Assembly: GCA_030141605.1 (NCBI GenBank)
Contig: JAQGDQ010000273.1
Location: 181,001-241,000, forward strand
Source: Tubiluchus corallicola
Taxonomy: Eukaryota; Priapulida; Priapulimorpha; Priapulimorphida; Tubiluchidae
Reading direction: 5' to 3'
DNA: 60,000 bases
This document shows positions 1 through 8,466 of the stretch, piece after piece. The notes beneath the pieces were generated by a model that saw only the letters and a list, made by a program, of their open reading frames with translations, searched no databases and was not told the DNA's origin. A program made the translations under genes and the position numbers. Positions within the stretch are counted from its first letter, which is position 1. Every line of letters starts with the position of its first letter.

Positions 1-424
1 ATAACAGGGACAATGCATCTCATGCTGCTATTTTTACATAAGATCTTTTCTTTCCTTGGCTAAAGCCAAACCAGCTTGTTGAAACATGAGGTCCCAAATG
101 CCTTCGTCTTGGACAAAACACTGACTCACAGGAATATGCCTCATTTTCCAAGATTTTATTCACTTTGCATCATTTTTTTTCTCTGAATCTACAGCAAAAT
201 TGCCAATTTCCTGATCATACTTTAACAGTCTTTAGAGGATCAGTTGCAAAGTGCCATCCTAAAACCTACTCAATGGTATAAACGGTTAGCATGTACAATC
301 TTGCAGTAAAAGACATTGCAACTTACGTTTTCGTATAGGTTTCAGACTTCACAGGTTTTTGATGTTAATGTATATGGCTTCTTACACATACAAGTTTATT
401 GGTCAAGGGACTAGCAGGACTCAA

Positions 425-865
425 GACCGTGGATTAGAAATGACGTTAATGCCACCATTTTGAAGTTAAGATGGAAAATTGAAAATCTGACTCTGTCAAT
501 CAATGCAGAATTTGTTCTAGTATATTCCTGTGAAGTTTCATGACGATCCATTGTGCATTAGTGGAATTTCAGCCTTTTCTCGAAAATGATGTATAGAATT
601 CAAGATAGCAGATCAAAAATTCAAGTTTGTCAATCGATGCAGAATCTGTTCTAGTATATTTCTAAAAAGCCTCTCAACAAACTACTGCAAATTGGCTTAA
701 GCTGCTTTCAAAAATGATGCCATTGCCGCCATCTTGAATTCAAAATGGGAGATCGAAAAGCTGACACCATCAGTCAACGTGGAATTAGTTTTGTAAAGTC
801 GTGTGAAGTTTTATGGCGATCCATTGCAAATCCACGGAGCTTTAGGCATTTTTCAAAAAAGTCAT
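425..865. repeat. Diverged tandem repeat, about 3 copies of a 140-160 bp unit
   Basis: Three blocks share the order: aaaatgatg...ccaccat, ttgaa...aaaatgg, tcaatc(g/a)atgcagaat, ttctagtatat, gtgaagtttcatg(a/g)cgatcc, then a short tail. They start near 440, 589 and 715. The blocks are imperfect and the middle one is altered in its second half. It lies in the intron left of LDLa repeat 16. No coding content is seen; a tandem satellite or repeat-element origin is possible. Confidence 0.65.
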
Positions 866-921
866 ATCTAACAAGAACAACAACAACATCCAGATGAGTA
901 ATGATTTGGCTAGAGCCTTAC

Positions 922-1056
922 CTTGAGTAATGTCGCAGTCAAGTTCATCTGAACCATCGTCACAGTCGTTTCTAGCGTCGCACTTCCGTCGTGGGTCAAT
1001 GCATCTGCCATCATTACACTGCCAGTAACCAGGCGGGCAGGTCGCCGTGCCACCAT
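922..1056 (-). CDS. HSPG2: Perlecan-like exon: LDLa repeat 16 (last visible)
   Basis: 135 nt, phase 1-1 (acceptor GTATTGTTAG|ATGGTGG, donor CAAG|GTAAGG). It encodes [19 protein letters not shown], then [20 protein letters not shown]. The PPGYWQC start resembles the array copies (PRGYYRC). Its strong donor shows that the transcript continues to exons left of the window. Confidence 0.86.
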
Positions 1057-2048
1057 CTAACAATACACACACAACATGCAGGTTAACACATGCATAGCAC
1101 ACTGGGTTTGGAAAACATGCACTGCACATAGACTGCATGACAATGTGCAAGTAAGGGCCTGTTTTAACAGATATTAGCAACATACTATCATAATTAATTA
1201 GTTAAATTCGTTGGCACTGCTGCATGTACCAGAGTGAAATATACCGCTAGTGGTCCCACTAAAGCTGAAAATATATGCTAAAATCCTGTATCAGTGTTAC
1301 TAAGTGTATCTTAGACAGTTTATCACAGACAAAAAATAGGTTAGACACTGTAATTATCATATCATAGTTAGACAAATTAGTCAGTAATAATCTTTTAAAA
1401 CACATCACCATAACGATTATTTAAAGCATGCCATCCTCCAATATACTCAAATATTCATCAAAAAAACAAAACAAACTAAAAAATTAATACAGCCACCAAA
1501 ATGCTAAAATAATATTCATGGGACTTCATGCTACTGTATAGTAGTGAATTACGTGCAGTGGGTCAGCTTCAAGTGCCAGAAATGCAAGCCTGTGTATGTT
1601 ACACAACACACTGCCATAATTAGTATTAATTATGCCAGGCTCTACTAACCTTGCCAGGTTGGCTTTAGTGAAAAACTTAGAAGCCGCAGCATTATGCTTG
1701 CATAGTTTGCTTTGGTGGCATACTTACTTTCATTTATTTTATAAATCGCCTGAAACAACAGAGTGGAGTTGGGGGTTTTCTACAAAAGCCTCTTCTTTCG
1801 AAAAATATTACTTACTATTTCCATGCCAGGCAGGCTTAACCCTGGGTGGTAATAACAAACCGCCTATTCTACGTGGTGCAAATTGTTGCTGTAATTTGCC
1901 AACACTGACTGCACTGTTAAAAATGTTATTCTGATGCAGGTCATTCATAAAAGTTTGTCTTCATTCAACCTCCAAATAGGCATTTTCATAAAATATGTGA
2001 ATCTGTAAATTAATGCTTATTGAAAGGCACTAGCAGTCATTACAGTAC
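1057..2048. other. Intron between LDLa 15 and 16
   Basis: AT-rich, with no LDLa exon on either strand. A 100-codon plus-strand ATG frame (1632-1934) has no recognisable domain and no splice context. Confidence 0.6.
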
Positions 2049-2162
2049 CTTCACACGTGGACTCATCGGAATAATCAAGGCAGTCACCCCAACCATCACA
2101 ATGTCGAGACATGTCTATGCAATAACCATCGTGGCATGCAAACTCATTCGGTGCACATCCAA
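2049..2162 (-). CDS. HSPG2: Perlecan-like exon: LDLa repeat 15
   Basis: 114 nt, phase 1-1 (acceptor ATCCTAACATAG|TTGGATG, donor GAAG|GTACTG). It encodes VGCAPNEFACHDGYCID, then CDGWGDCLDYSDESTCE. A complete, non-array LDLa with an intact calcium motif. Confidence 0.86.
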
Positions 2163-2520
2163 CTATGTTAGGATACAGTACAAGCAGTGTTAGTATAAAA
2201 AAATAAGTGAAACAAAGTGCCAAAACATAATGTATGATAAAGTTTGTTAGAAAGCAACTGCATGACGTGTCTGCCTTCTGTAGCCACAGAAGTCTACTTA
2301 ACTTTACAACTTGTGAATTTGATGGATCTTCAGTCTAATGTTAGATAACGGCTGCAGGAGTAATTTTAACTATACTATATGTACTATAAAAATAAAATGT
2401 AGAACTATGCAAAAAAATTGAGGATGATGATTTGTAGGGCAATGTGAGCAGTATCAGCTTTCTGTCCCGTTAATAATAAATGTGAAGAATGAATTTCAAT
2501 TAAACAATAAATGTCGGAAC

Positions 2521-2640
2521 CTGCACAATTTTCACGTTCATCTGCCCCATCTGAACAATCAGGGTTACCATCACAAAGTCGATGTCTGTCTATGCACTGG
2601 TCATCAGAACAGCGATAGTAGCCACGAGGACAGGTCAAGT
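2521..2640 (-). CDS. HSPG2: Perlecan-like exon: LDLa repeat 14 (last array copy)
   Basis: 120 nt, phase 1-1 (acceptor TTTTAGTGACAG|ACTTGACC, donor GCAG|GTTCCG). Same framework, with IDRHRLC and a RENCAG ending. Its downstream intron is unrelated to the array introns, so the duplicated block ends here. Confidence 0.86.
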
Positions 2641-2969
2641 CTGTCACTAAAAACGTGAAAATGATAGTTCAATAGTCCGCTTTGCATCTGATGAAGCAAA
2701 ACTTATTTTTACTGAACTTTCTAAACTGCCAAACAGCTAACTCATTGAACAAAGTAATGATTACTTGTTTTGGCTGTATCTCCTACTAGCACACCTAATA
2801 TCGGCACTTATAATTTTCATAAAAAATCACTATAGCTTTTTCCCTCAAATGTAATATAGTTTTGTGCCCATCTATTCAGTGTAAATCAACTAGTTTTTCC
2901 AGGAATAAAACCTCAGTCGAAACGTTAACTATTATGCAATGGATACGAAAATAATGATTTCTTTTCAAC

Positions 2970-3089
2970 CTGGGCAATCTTCACGTTCGTCTGCCCCATC
3001 TGAACAATCAGGGTTACCATCACAAAGTCGGTGTCTATCTATGCACTGGTCATCAGAACAGCGATAGTAGCCACGAGGACAGGTCAAGT
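2970..3089 (-). CDS. HSPG2: Perlecan-like exon: LDLa repeat 13 (array copy)
   Basis: 120 nt, phase 1-1 (acceptor TTTTAGTGACAG|ACTTGACC, donor CCAG|GTTGAA). Same framework, with IDRHRLCDGNPDC and a REDC ending. It shares the Arg-to-His change with repeat 14, which suggests these two are sister copies. Confidence 0.86.
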
Positions 3090-3446
3090 CTGTCACTAAA
3101 AACATGAAAATGATAGTTCAATAAAACAGCATCATCAGCACACACTTGCCATCTGCTTTGCATCTGATGAAGCAAAATTTATTTTTATTGAACTTTCTAA
3201 ACTGCCAATCAGCTAATTCTTTGAACAAAGTAATGGTTACTTGCTTTGGCTGTATCTTGTGCTAGCACACCAATTATCAGCACTTATAGTTTTCATAAAA
3301 AATCACCATAGCTTTTTCCTTCAAACGTAATAATATATTTTTTACCCATCTATTTATGTAAATCAACTAGTTTTTCCAGGAATAAAACCTTAGTCGAAAC
3401 GTTAACTATTATGCAATGGATACGAAAATAATGATTTCTTTTCAAC

Positions 3447-3566
3447 CTGGGCAATCTTCACGTTCGTCTGCCCCATCTGAACAATCAGGGTTACCATCAC
3501 AAAGTCGGCGTCTATCTATGCATTGGTCGTCAGAACAGCGATAGTAGCCACGAGGACAGGTCAAGT
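3447..3566 (-). CDS. HSPG2: Perlecan-like exon: LDLa repeat 12 (array copy)
   Basis: 120 nt, phase 1-1 (acceptor TTTTAGTGACAG|ACTTGACC, donor CCAG|GTTGAA). Same framework, with [13 protein letters not shown] and a REDC ending. It has silent changes relative to its neighbours, for example in the DDQC codons. Confidence 0.86.
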
Positions 3567-3913
3567 CTGTCACTAAAAACGTGAAAATGATAGTTCAATA
3601 AAACAGCATCATCAGCACACACTTGCCATCTGCTTTGCATCTGATGAAGCAAAATTTATTTTTATTGAACTTTCTAAACTGCCAAACAGCTAATTCTTTG
3701 AACAAAGTAATGATTACTTGCTTTGGCTGTATCTCGTGCTAGCACAAAACTTATAGTTTTCATAAAAAATCACTATAGCTTTTTCCCTCAAACGTAATAA
3801 TATATTTTTTATCCATCTATTTATGTAAATCAACCAGTTTTTCCAGGAATAAAACCTTAGTCGAAACGTTAACTATTATGAAATGAATACGAAAATAATG
3901 ATTTCTTTTCAAC

Positions 3914-4033
3914 CTGGGCACTCTTCACGTTCGTCTGCCCCATCTGAACAATCAGGGTTACCATCACAAAGTCGGCGTCTGTCTATGCACTGGTCATCAG
4001 AACAGCGATAGTAGCCACGAGGACAGGTCAAGT
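3914..4033 (-). CDS. HSPG2: Perlecan-like exon: LDLa repeat 11 (array copy)
   Basis: 120 nt, phase 1-1 (acceptor TTTTAGTGACAG|ACTTGACC, donor CCAG|GTTGAA). Same framework, with [13 protein letters not shown] and a REEC ending (Glu before the last cysteine). Flanking introns are nearly identical to those of its neighbours. Confidence 0.86.
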
Positions 4034-4365
4034 CTGTCACTAAAAACGTGAAAATGATAGTTCAATAGTCCGCTTTGCATCTGATGAAGCAAAATTTATT
4101 TTTACTGAACTTTCTAAACTGCCAAACAGCTAACTCATTGAACAAAGTAATGGTTACTTGCTTTGGCTGTATCTCCTGCTAGCACACCTAATATCGGCAC
4201 TTATAATTTTCATAAAAAATCACTACAGCTTTTTCCTCCCTCAAATGTAATATAGTTTTGTGCCCATCTATTCAGTGTAAATCAGCTAGTTTTTCCAGGA
4301 ATAAAACCTTAGTCGAAACATTAACTATTATGAAATGGATACGAAAATAATGATTTCTTTTCAAC

Positions 4366-4485
4366 CTGGGCAGTCTTCACGTTCGTCTGCCCCATCTGAA
4401 CAATCAGGGTTACCATCACAAAGTCGGCGTCTGTCTATGCACTGGTCATCGGAACAGTGATAGTAGCCACGAGGACATGTCAAGT
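4366..4485 (-). CDS. HSPG2: Perlecan-like exon: LDLa repeat 10 (array copy)
   Basis: 120 nt, phase 1-1 (acceptor TTTTAGTAACAG|ACTTGACA, donor CCAG|GTTGAA). It encodes [19 protein letters not shown], then CDGNPDCSDGADEREDC. It is unique in having His for Arg before the second cysteine. It is a near-copy of repeats 11-14. Confidence 0.86.
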
Positions 4486-4704
4486 CTGTTACTAAAACCA
4501 TAACAATAATAACATGAACTGCAAAAATGATAACTTTTCAAATTAAAAACATGTTAATGCGTCAAGCACCTTGTTTTACCTTGGGATTACCAAAAAATTT
4601 AAATGTAACGGGAAGCAAAAAGCAATATTCTCAGTTAATTGCTGTACTTGAAAATTTAAGGGCTTTATCCTAAAAAAATTAAAGGACAAAGAATAATTGG
4701 CAAC

Positions 4705-4830
4705 CCGGGAAATCTTTACACTTATCTGACCTTTTAAATAATCATGCGTGTCAACATAGAACCTAACTATATGTCTGTACACAGGTTTTCCAAATAATGC
4801 ATCGGTGAAGACACAAGTTTCTCGCTACAA
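4705..4830 (-). pseudogene. Decayed LDLa exon copy inside the array intron
   Basis: On the plus strand, caacccgggaaatctttac mirrors the live-exon edge caacctgggcaatcttcac. Homology continues through tatgtctgtacac versus tctatgcactgg. In minus-strand register the segment from the third-from-last cysteine region to the PG end has the same 26-codon length as the live exons but contains several stops. By eye the better half is roughly 70% identical. The GT donor is retained. The high-coordinate edge is approximate. Confidence 0.6.
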
Positions 4831-4984
4831 CCACTTACAAGCAGGCAATCTACAAAAAAGTTGTTTTTACAACTCTTAAATTATCAATATCCGTAAGTAA
4901 ACTGGCAGTTTGAATTTATTTTAAAACCTGATATAAGAGAAATGTTTTACGGCAAGACAGAAGTGATAGGGTGTAAACAACAAC

Positions 4985-5104
4985 CTGGACAATTTTCACG
5001 CTCATCTGCCCCATCTGTACAATCGGGGTAACCATCGCAAAGTCGCCGTCTGTCTATGCACTGGTCATCAGAACAGCGATAGTAGCCACGCGGACACGTC
5101 AAGT
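4985..5104 (-). CDS. HSPG2: Perlecan-like exon: LDLa repeat 9 (array copy, most diverged)
   Basis: 120 nt, phase 1-1 (acceptor TTTTTACTAATAG|ACTTGACG, donor CCAG|GTTGTT). It encodes [20 protein letters not shown], then [17 protein letters not shown]. It has the same framework as the five following exons but with Tyr for Asn and Thr for Ser in the calcium loop, so it is the oldest or most diverged intact member. It is separated from repeat 10 by 499 bp that contain a decayed copy. Confidence 0.85.
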
Positions 5105-5496
5105 CTATTAGTAAAAACACTTTAAATATCAATCCAACATGTAACATGAACAACAGAAATTGAAGTGAGCTATCCACCTTGATTTTAGAAGTTGCAAATA
5201 ATTTGAAAAATTTAAAATTATCAGTAGTGAAAATTTCTGTCGAAAAATGTCACTAGTTGGATATGTCTATCTAAGTTTTTTCACAACATGCATGTGGTAT
5301 GAAAAATAAAAATTCTGCCACCATCCATAAAAAATTAGCAATAGCAAAAATCATTACATGCATTTAAAAAACCCAGGCTTACTGTTATCGTCCTCAGAAT
5401 ACTAGTGCATTAACTGTAACCATGCATTCATTCCAAACATATCAATATTTTATCAATCTAGTGCTACATATGATAAAGCACTGACTGGCAGCTTAC

Positions 5497-5640
5497 CACC
5501 AGTGCCTCCACAGTGGGCATCGTCTTCATCACTGTAGTCACTGCAGTCATACTTCCTATCGCATAGACTAGTCCCTGGTATACATTCTCCGTTATCACAC
5601 TGAAACTGATCCTCTCGACAAATAGGTGGTCGAACAGGCT
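5497..5640 (-). CDS. HSPG2: Perlecan-like exon: LDLa repeat 8
   Basis: 144 nt, phase 1-1 (acceptor TGCATTTTAG|AGCCTG, donor GGTG|GTAAGC). It encodes [20 protein letters not shown], then [18 protein letters not shown] and a GGTG tail. The [11 protein letters not shown] form is typical of perlecan and LDL-receptor-related LDLa repeats. It is the last conventional repeat before the duplicated exon array. Confidence 0.86.
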
Positions 5641-6043
5641 CTAAAATGCAACAATAAAATAAGCACACTGGCAATTCTCTCCACTAGAGATCAAGTCGAG
5701 TCAATTTGTAAAGGCACTCCGCAGTAACAGTGAAAGAAATAACTTTTATTAAAAACTTTAAAATATAAAATACTAAAAACATGTCAAACATTTCATCTAC
5801 AGAGCCAAACAATCGTCTTCAGTGTGATAGAGTTTACAAACTGCAACCAGTTTTATAGGGAAAGCCTACAATACCTGAAAATATTATTCACATAGACGCC
5901 AAAGATGTAAAATTGGCCTGTAGAGAGAAGACATACAGTAAAACTACAGTTAATAAAACTATAGTAAAACTATGTGTTTGAAAACAAAGTTAAGAGAATT
6001 GAACTACTTTGCACAATAAGAGAAGGCTTGTTAGGGTACACGG

Positions 6044-6217
6044 ATAAACTTTATTTTATTAACAGATCCCAGTTATTTGTAGCTTTTGCCACAAGGCTAA
6101 AATTATTAAAATCAGCCTTGTGGCCAGAGGCACAAATATGGTCACGATGAATGCTAGACTGAGGAGGAATTTTTAGTTTCTTGCTGGTTATAGACAATTT
6201 ACCCAGATGTTCACACG
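6044..6217 (-). mobile_element. GIY-YIG retroelement relic (Penelope-like), inverted copy 1
   Basis: The minus strand reads C-EHLGKLSITSKKLKIPP, QSSIHRDHICASGHKADF and NNFSLVAKATNNWDLLIK before a stop. The EHLGxS...H...C...NF...NNWDLL pattern is what I know from the C-terminal GIY-YIG endonuclease region of invertebrate retroelements, notably Penelope-like elements. The piece lacks the catalytic C-terminal Glu/Asn segment, so it is truncated. It sits in the intron between LDLa 7 and 8 and pairs with an inverted copy at 6481-6634. Confidence 0.55.
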
Positions 6218-6474
6218 TTTTCACTTTATTGTTTCCAAAAAATCTCTGTACAGTCGCTTTCTAAAAAATTAGTCCACAGTTTTTGCAAGTAAAGAACATA
6301 TGGTTAAGCAAGACAACCCTCTTATTCTGCTACAGAATACTTTAAAATCTGGTAATAGTTTAGGTTCCATTTAAAGACAAAATACCCTCATTCTTACAGT
6401 CTTGTATTGTTTATAGATTTCAGTGTAGCAGCTGTAATGCTGGCTACTATGACACAATGTCCACACACTTTAAA

Positions 6475-6695
6475 ACATAATGTGTGAACATCTGGGAATT
6501 TCATCTAGAATTGGCAAGAAACTAAAAAGTTCTACTCAATCTAGCATTCATCATGTCCATATTTGCGCCTCTGGCCACAAGACTAAAATTAATAATTTTA
6601 ACAATGTGGCCAAAGCTACAAACAACTGGGATCTATTGATGCCTACAAAACTGGTTGCTGTTTGTATACTCTGTCACACTGAAGGTGACTGCTAG
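6475..6695 (+). mobile_element. GIY-YIG retroelement relic (Penelope-like), inverted copy 2
   Basis: A 71-codon plus-strand frame reads CEHLGISSRIGKKLK, QSSIHHVHICASGHKT and NNFNNVAKATNNWDLL. It is homologous to the minus-strand copy at 6044-6217 over about 155 bp. The two copies face each other across about 260 bp and form a long inverted repeat. The frame is open but lacks upstream reverse transcriptase. It is a fragment, not a gene. Confidence 0.55.
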
Positions 6696-7448
6696 GCTCT
6701 GCAGACTTTAAACAGGACATTACGTCAGTTAAAGGAAAGAAATCTTGCAAGATAGATTGGACTGACTTTTGTTATGTCTTGCCTCAATAAGAATCTGAGG
6801 GGTTTTCTACCGTAATGAATCTGAAATAAGTTTCAAATGGAATAAGAATACAGTAGTGTGAAATATAGGAACAAAGACAATGCTGCATGAGTGGGCTGGA
6901 TGAGAATATATTAATATACACTTACAATCAGGCAAATACTGGTTTTCTTTACAATTTTATATGGTTGAATTACTTTGAGCACTGAATAAGATTGCATATA
7001 AATGTACAATACATTATATACATTACAATACATTAATTTCAAATATCTATTCAGGCTTTTGTCACTTTTGTACAGTTTTAATAGATGTCCATCCTAGGCA
7101 ATTCTTTGATATAGAGTCTCTATGACATTTTTTACAAAAATACTGCTTCCACCACCTTCCTAACCTCAATTTCCTTTTGTTACAAACCATATTTTAACAC
7201 ATTTGTACTAACATTATTTTAAAACTGCACAAACAAATTATAACAGATGCAAAAACCATTTTAACTTGTCTGCAATATCCAGTCATCAAATCGTAACACT
7301 ATTTCACGTGAAACAATTTTATGGAGCAATCTGAAACGGAAATCTTTCTCAATGGTAGATATTATTACGAAGACAAAACTAAATAAAGTGCAATGGAGAA
7401 ATGTAATAATTTTCTTGCAGTTTCAATCTTCGGTATACTTGTGCGTAC

Positions 7449-7568
7449 CTGTACAACCCTGTTCATCCGCTCCATTGCGGCAATCAATCTGGCCATCACA
7501 CCGCCATCGATAGTCTATGCAAATGCTCTCACTACACCGGAATTCGTGCGGCAAGCAAACAGCCCGAG
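7449..7568 (-). CDS. HSPG2: Perlecan-like exon: LDLa repeat 7
   Basis: 120 nt, phase 1-1 (acceptor ATTGTTGTCAG|CTCGGG, donor TACAG|GTACGC). It encodes [19 protein letters not shown], then [16 protein letters not shown]. It carries Asn for the usual Asp after the fifth cysteine (CRNG) and Ala for Ser in SDE. The residues normally coordinating calcium (D of CDG, IDC, D and E of ADE) remain. Confidence 0.84.
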
Positions 7569-8352
7569 CTGACAACAATTAAAGGCTAGTGTACTGACAG
7601 ATACTAAAATCACTTTATGCAGCGGAACATACTAACACTACAAAGCAGGATTATGGCGACATAGCAATAGGATGGTATAGTAATGTAATTTTGTACAACA
7701 CAGCTAAAAACTTTTCATCTTATTACTTTGATTGATCCGGTAAAACGCTAATCCTTTATGAATAATTTTTAAATACAGCTGCTTAGGTAATAAATCAAGA
7801 AAAGGTTTCTTGTAGTATAAATTTTTAAAACTGAATATTTCTGTAAATGTAAAACAACTTCCTTAGAAATAAGTAGAAGGATAAAACATTCTATTAGAAA
7901 CTACAATAGAAAAGATGAGATATGACCAGAGGACATTGCTAATACTGTTGAAAATGTACTAATATTTTGTACTCCAATCTGTTATACTCATTTACTAGCT
8001 AAGTGGTGACAGTTGAAACAATGGAGTGCTAGGAAATGCAAAGCACAACAAAGTTAATCCATCAGTGTAACAGAAACAATTGCACATTGCTGATTTAAGC
8101 ATGCTCAATATGTTAACGACTGACAAATTACATTGGCACAGAAGCAGCTAAATGAATAGAAAAACAGAATAGAATGCGTAGTATTACTAAGAGCTTGGTA
8201 GGCTAGTACTACAAAATGTAACTTAACTGCCTTCTAAAAGATCTTAAATGATACCAGTTTTGGTGAACAAACATGTGCACTCGTACAATCTAAAACTAAA
8301 CTCACATGGGCTACAAACATAAGGTACAGCTAATCTAAAAAAGCAGACTTAC

Positions 8353-8466
8353 GACAATGTTCGGGAGCTTCGTCTGACTTGTCTGGACAATCTACTATGC
8401 CATCACAAGCTTCTGTACCCGCTATACATGATTTGTCATCACATATAAATGCATCCAAATCACAGC
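8353..8466 (-). CDS. HSPG2: Perlecan-like exon: LDLa repeat 6
   Basis: 114 nt, phase 1-1 (acceptor CTTTGCCCAG|GCTGTG, donor TTGTC|GTAAGT). It encodes GCDLDAFICDDKSCIAG, then CDGIVDCPDKSDEAPEHC. The last loop has three residues between SDE and the final cysteine region (APEH), slightly longer than in its neighbours. The calcium motif is intact. Confidence 0.86.

Larger units (their letters stand above)
2521..5104 (-). repeat. Tandem array of six LDLa exon-plus-intron units
   Basis: Exon starts recur at 2521, 2970, 3447, 3914, 4366 and 4985 (spacings 449, 477, 467, 452 and 619). Similarity covers introns as well as exons for the first five units, for example a shared intron segment reading ctaaactgccaa and a shared end tcgaaacgttaactatta. 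Intron lengths are 329, 357, 347, 332 and 499. This is segmental tandem duplication within a gene, not selection on exons alone. Confidence 0.92.
5641..7448. other. Intron between LDLa 7 and 8
   Basis: It holds the pair of inverted GIY-YIG relics at 6044-6695. Otherwise I see nothing; no further LDLa-like cysteine pattern was found. Confidence 0.6.

Noticed and set aside
1632-1934. 100-codon plus-strand ATG ORF in an intron
   Set aside because: No domain, no splice partner, no codon bias; frames of this length are expected by chance several times in the window.
2521-5104. CRISPR-like or satellite explanation for the regular 450-bp spacing
   Set aside because: The repeated units contain intact LDLa exons with splice sites and conserved cysteines, so exon duplication is the right reading.
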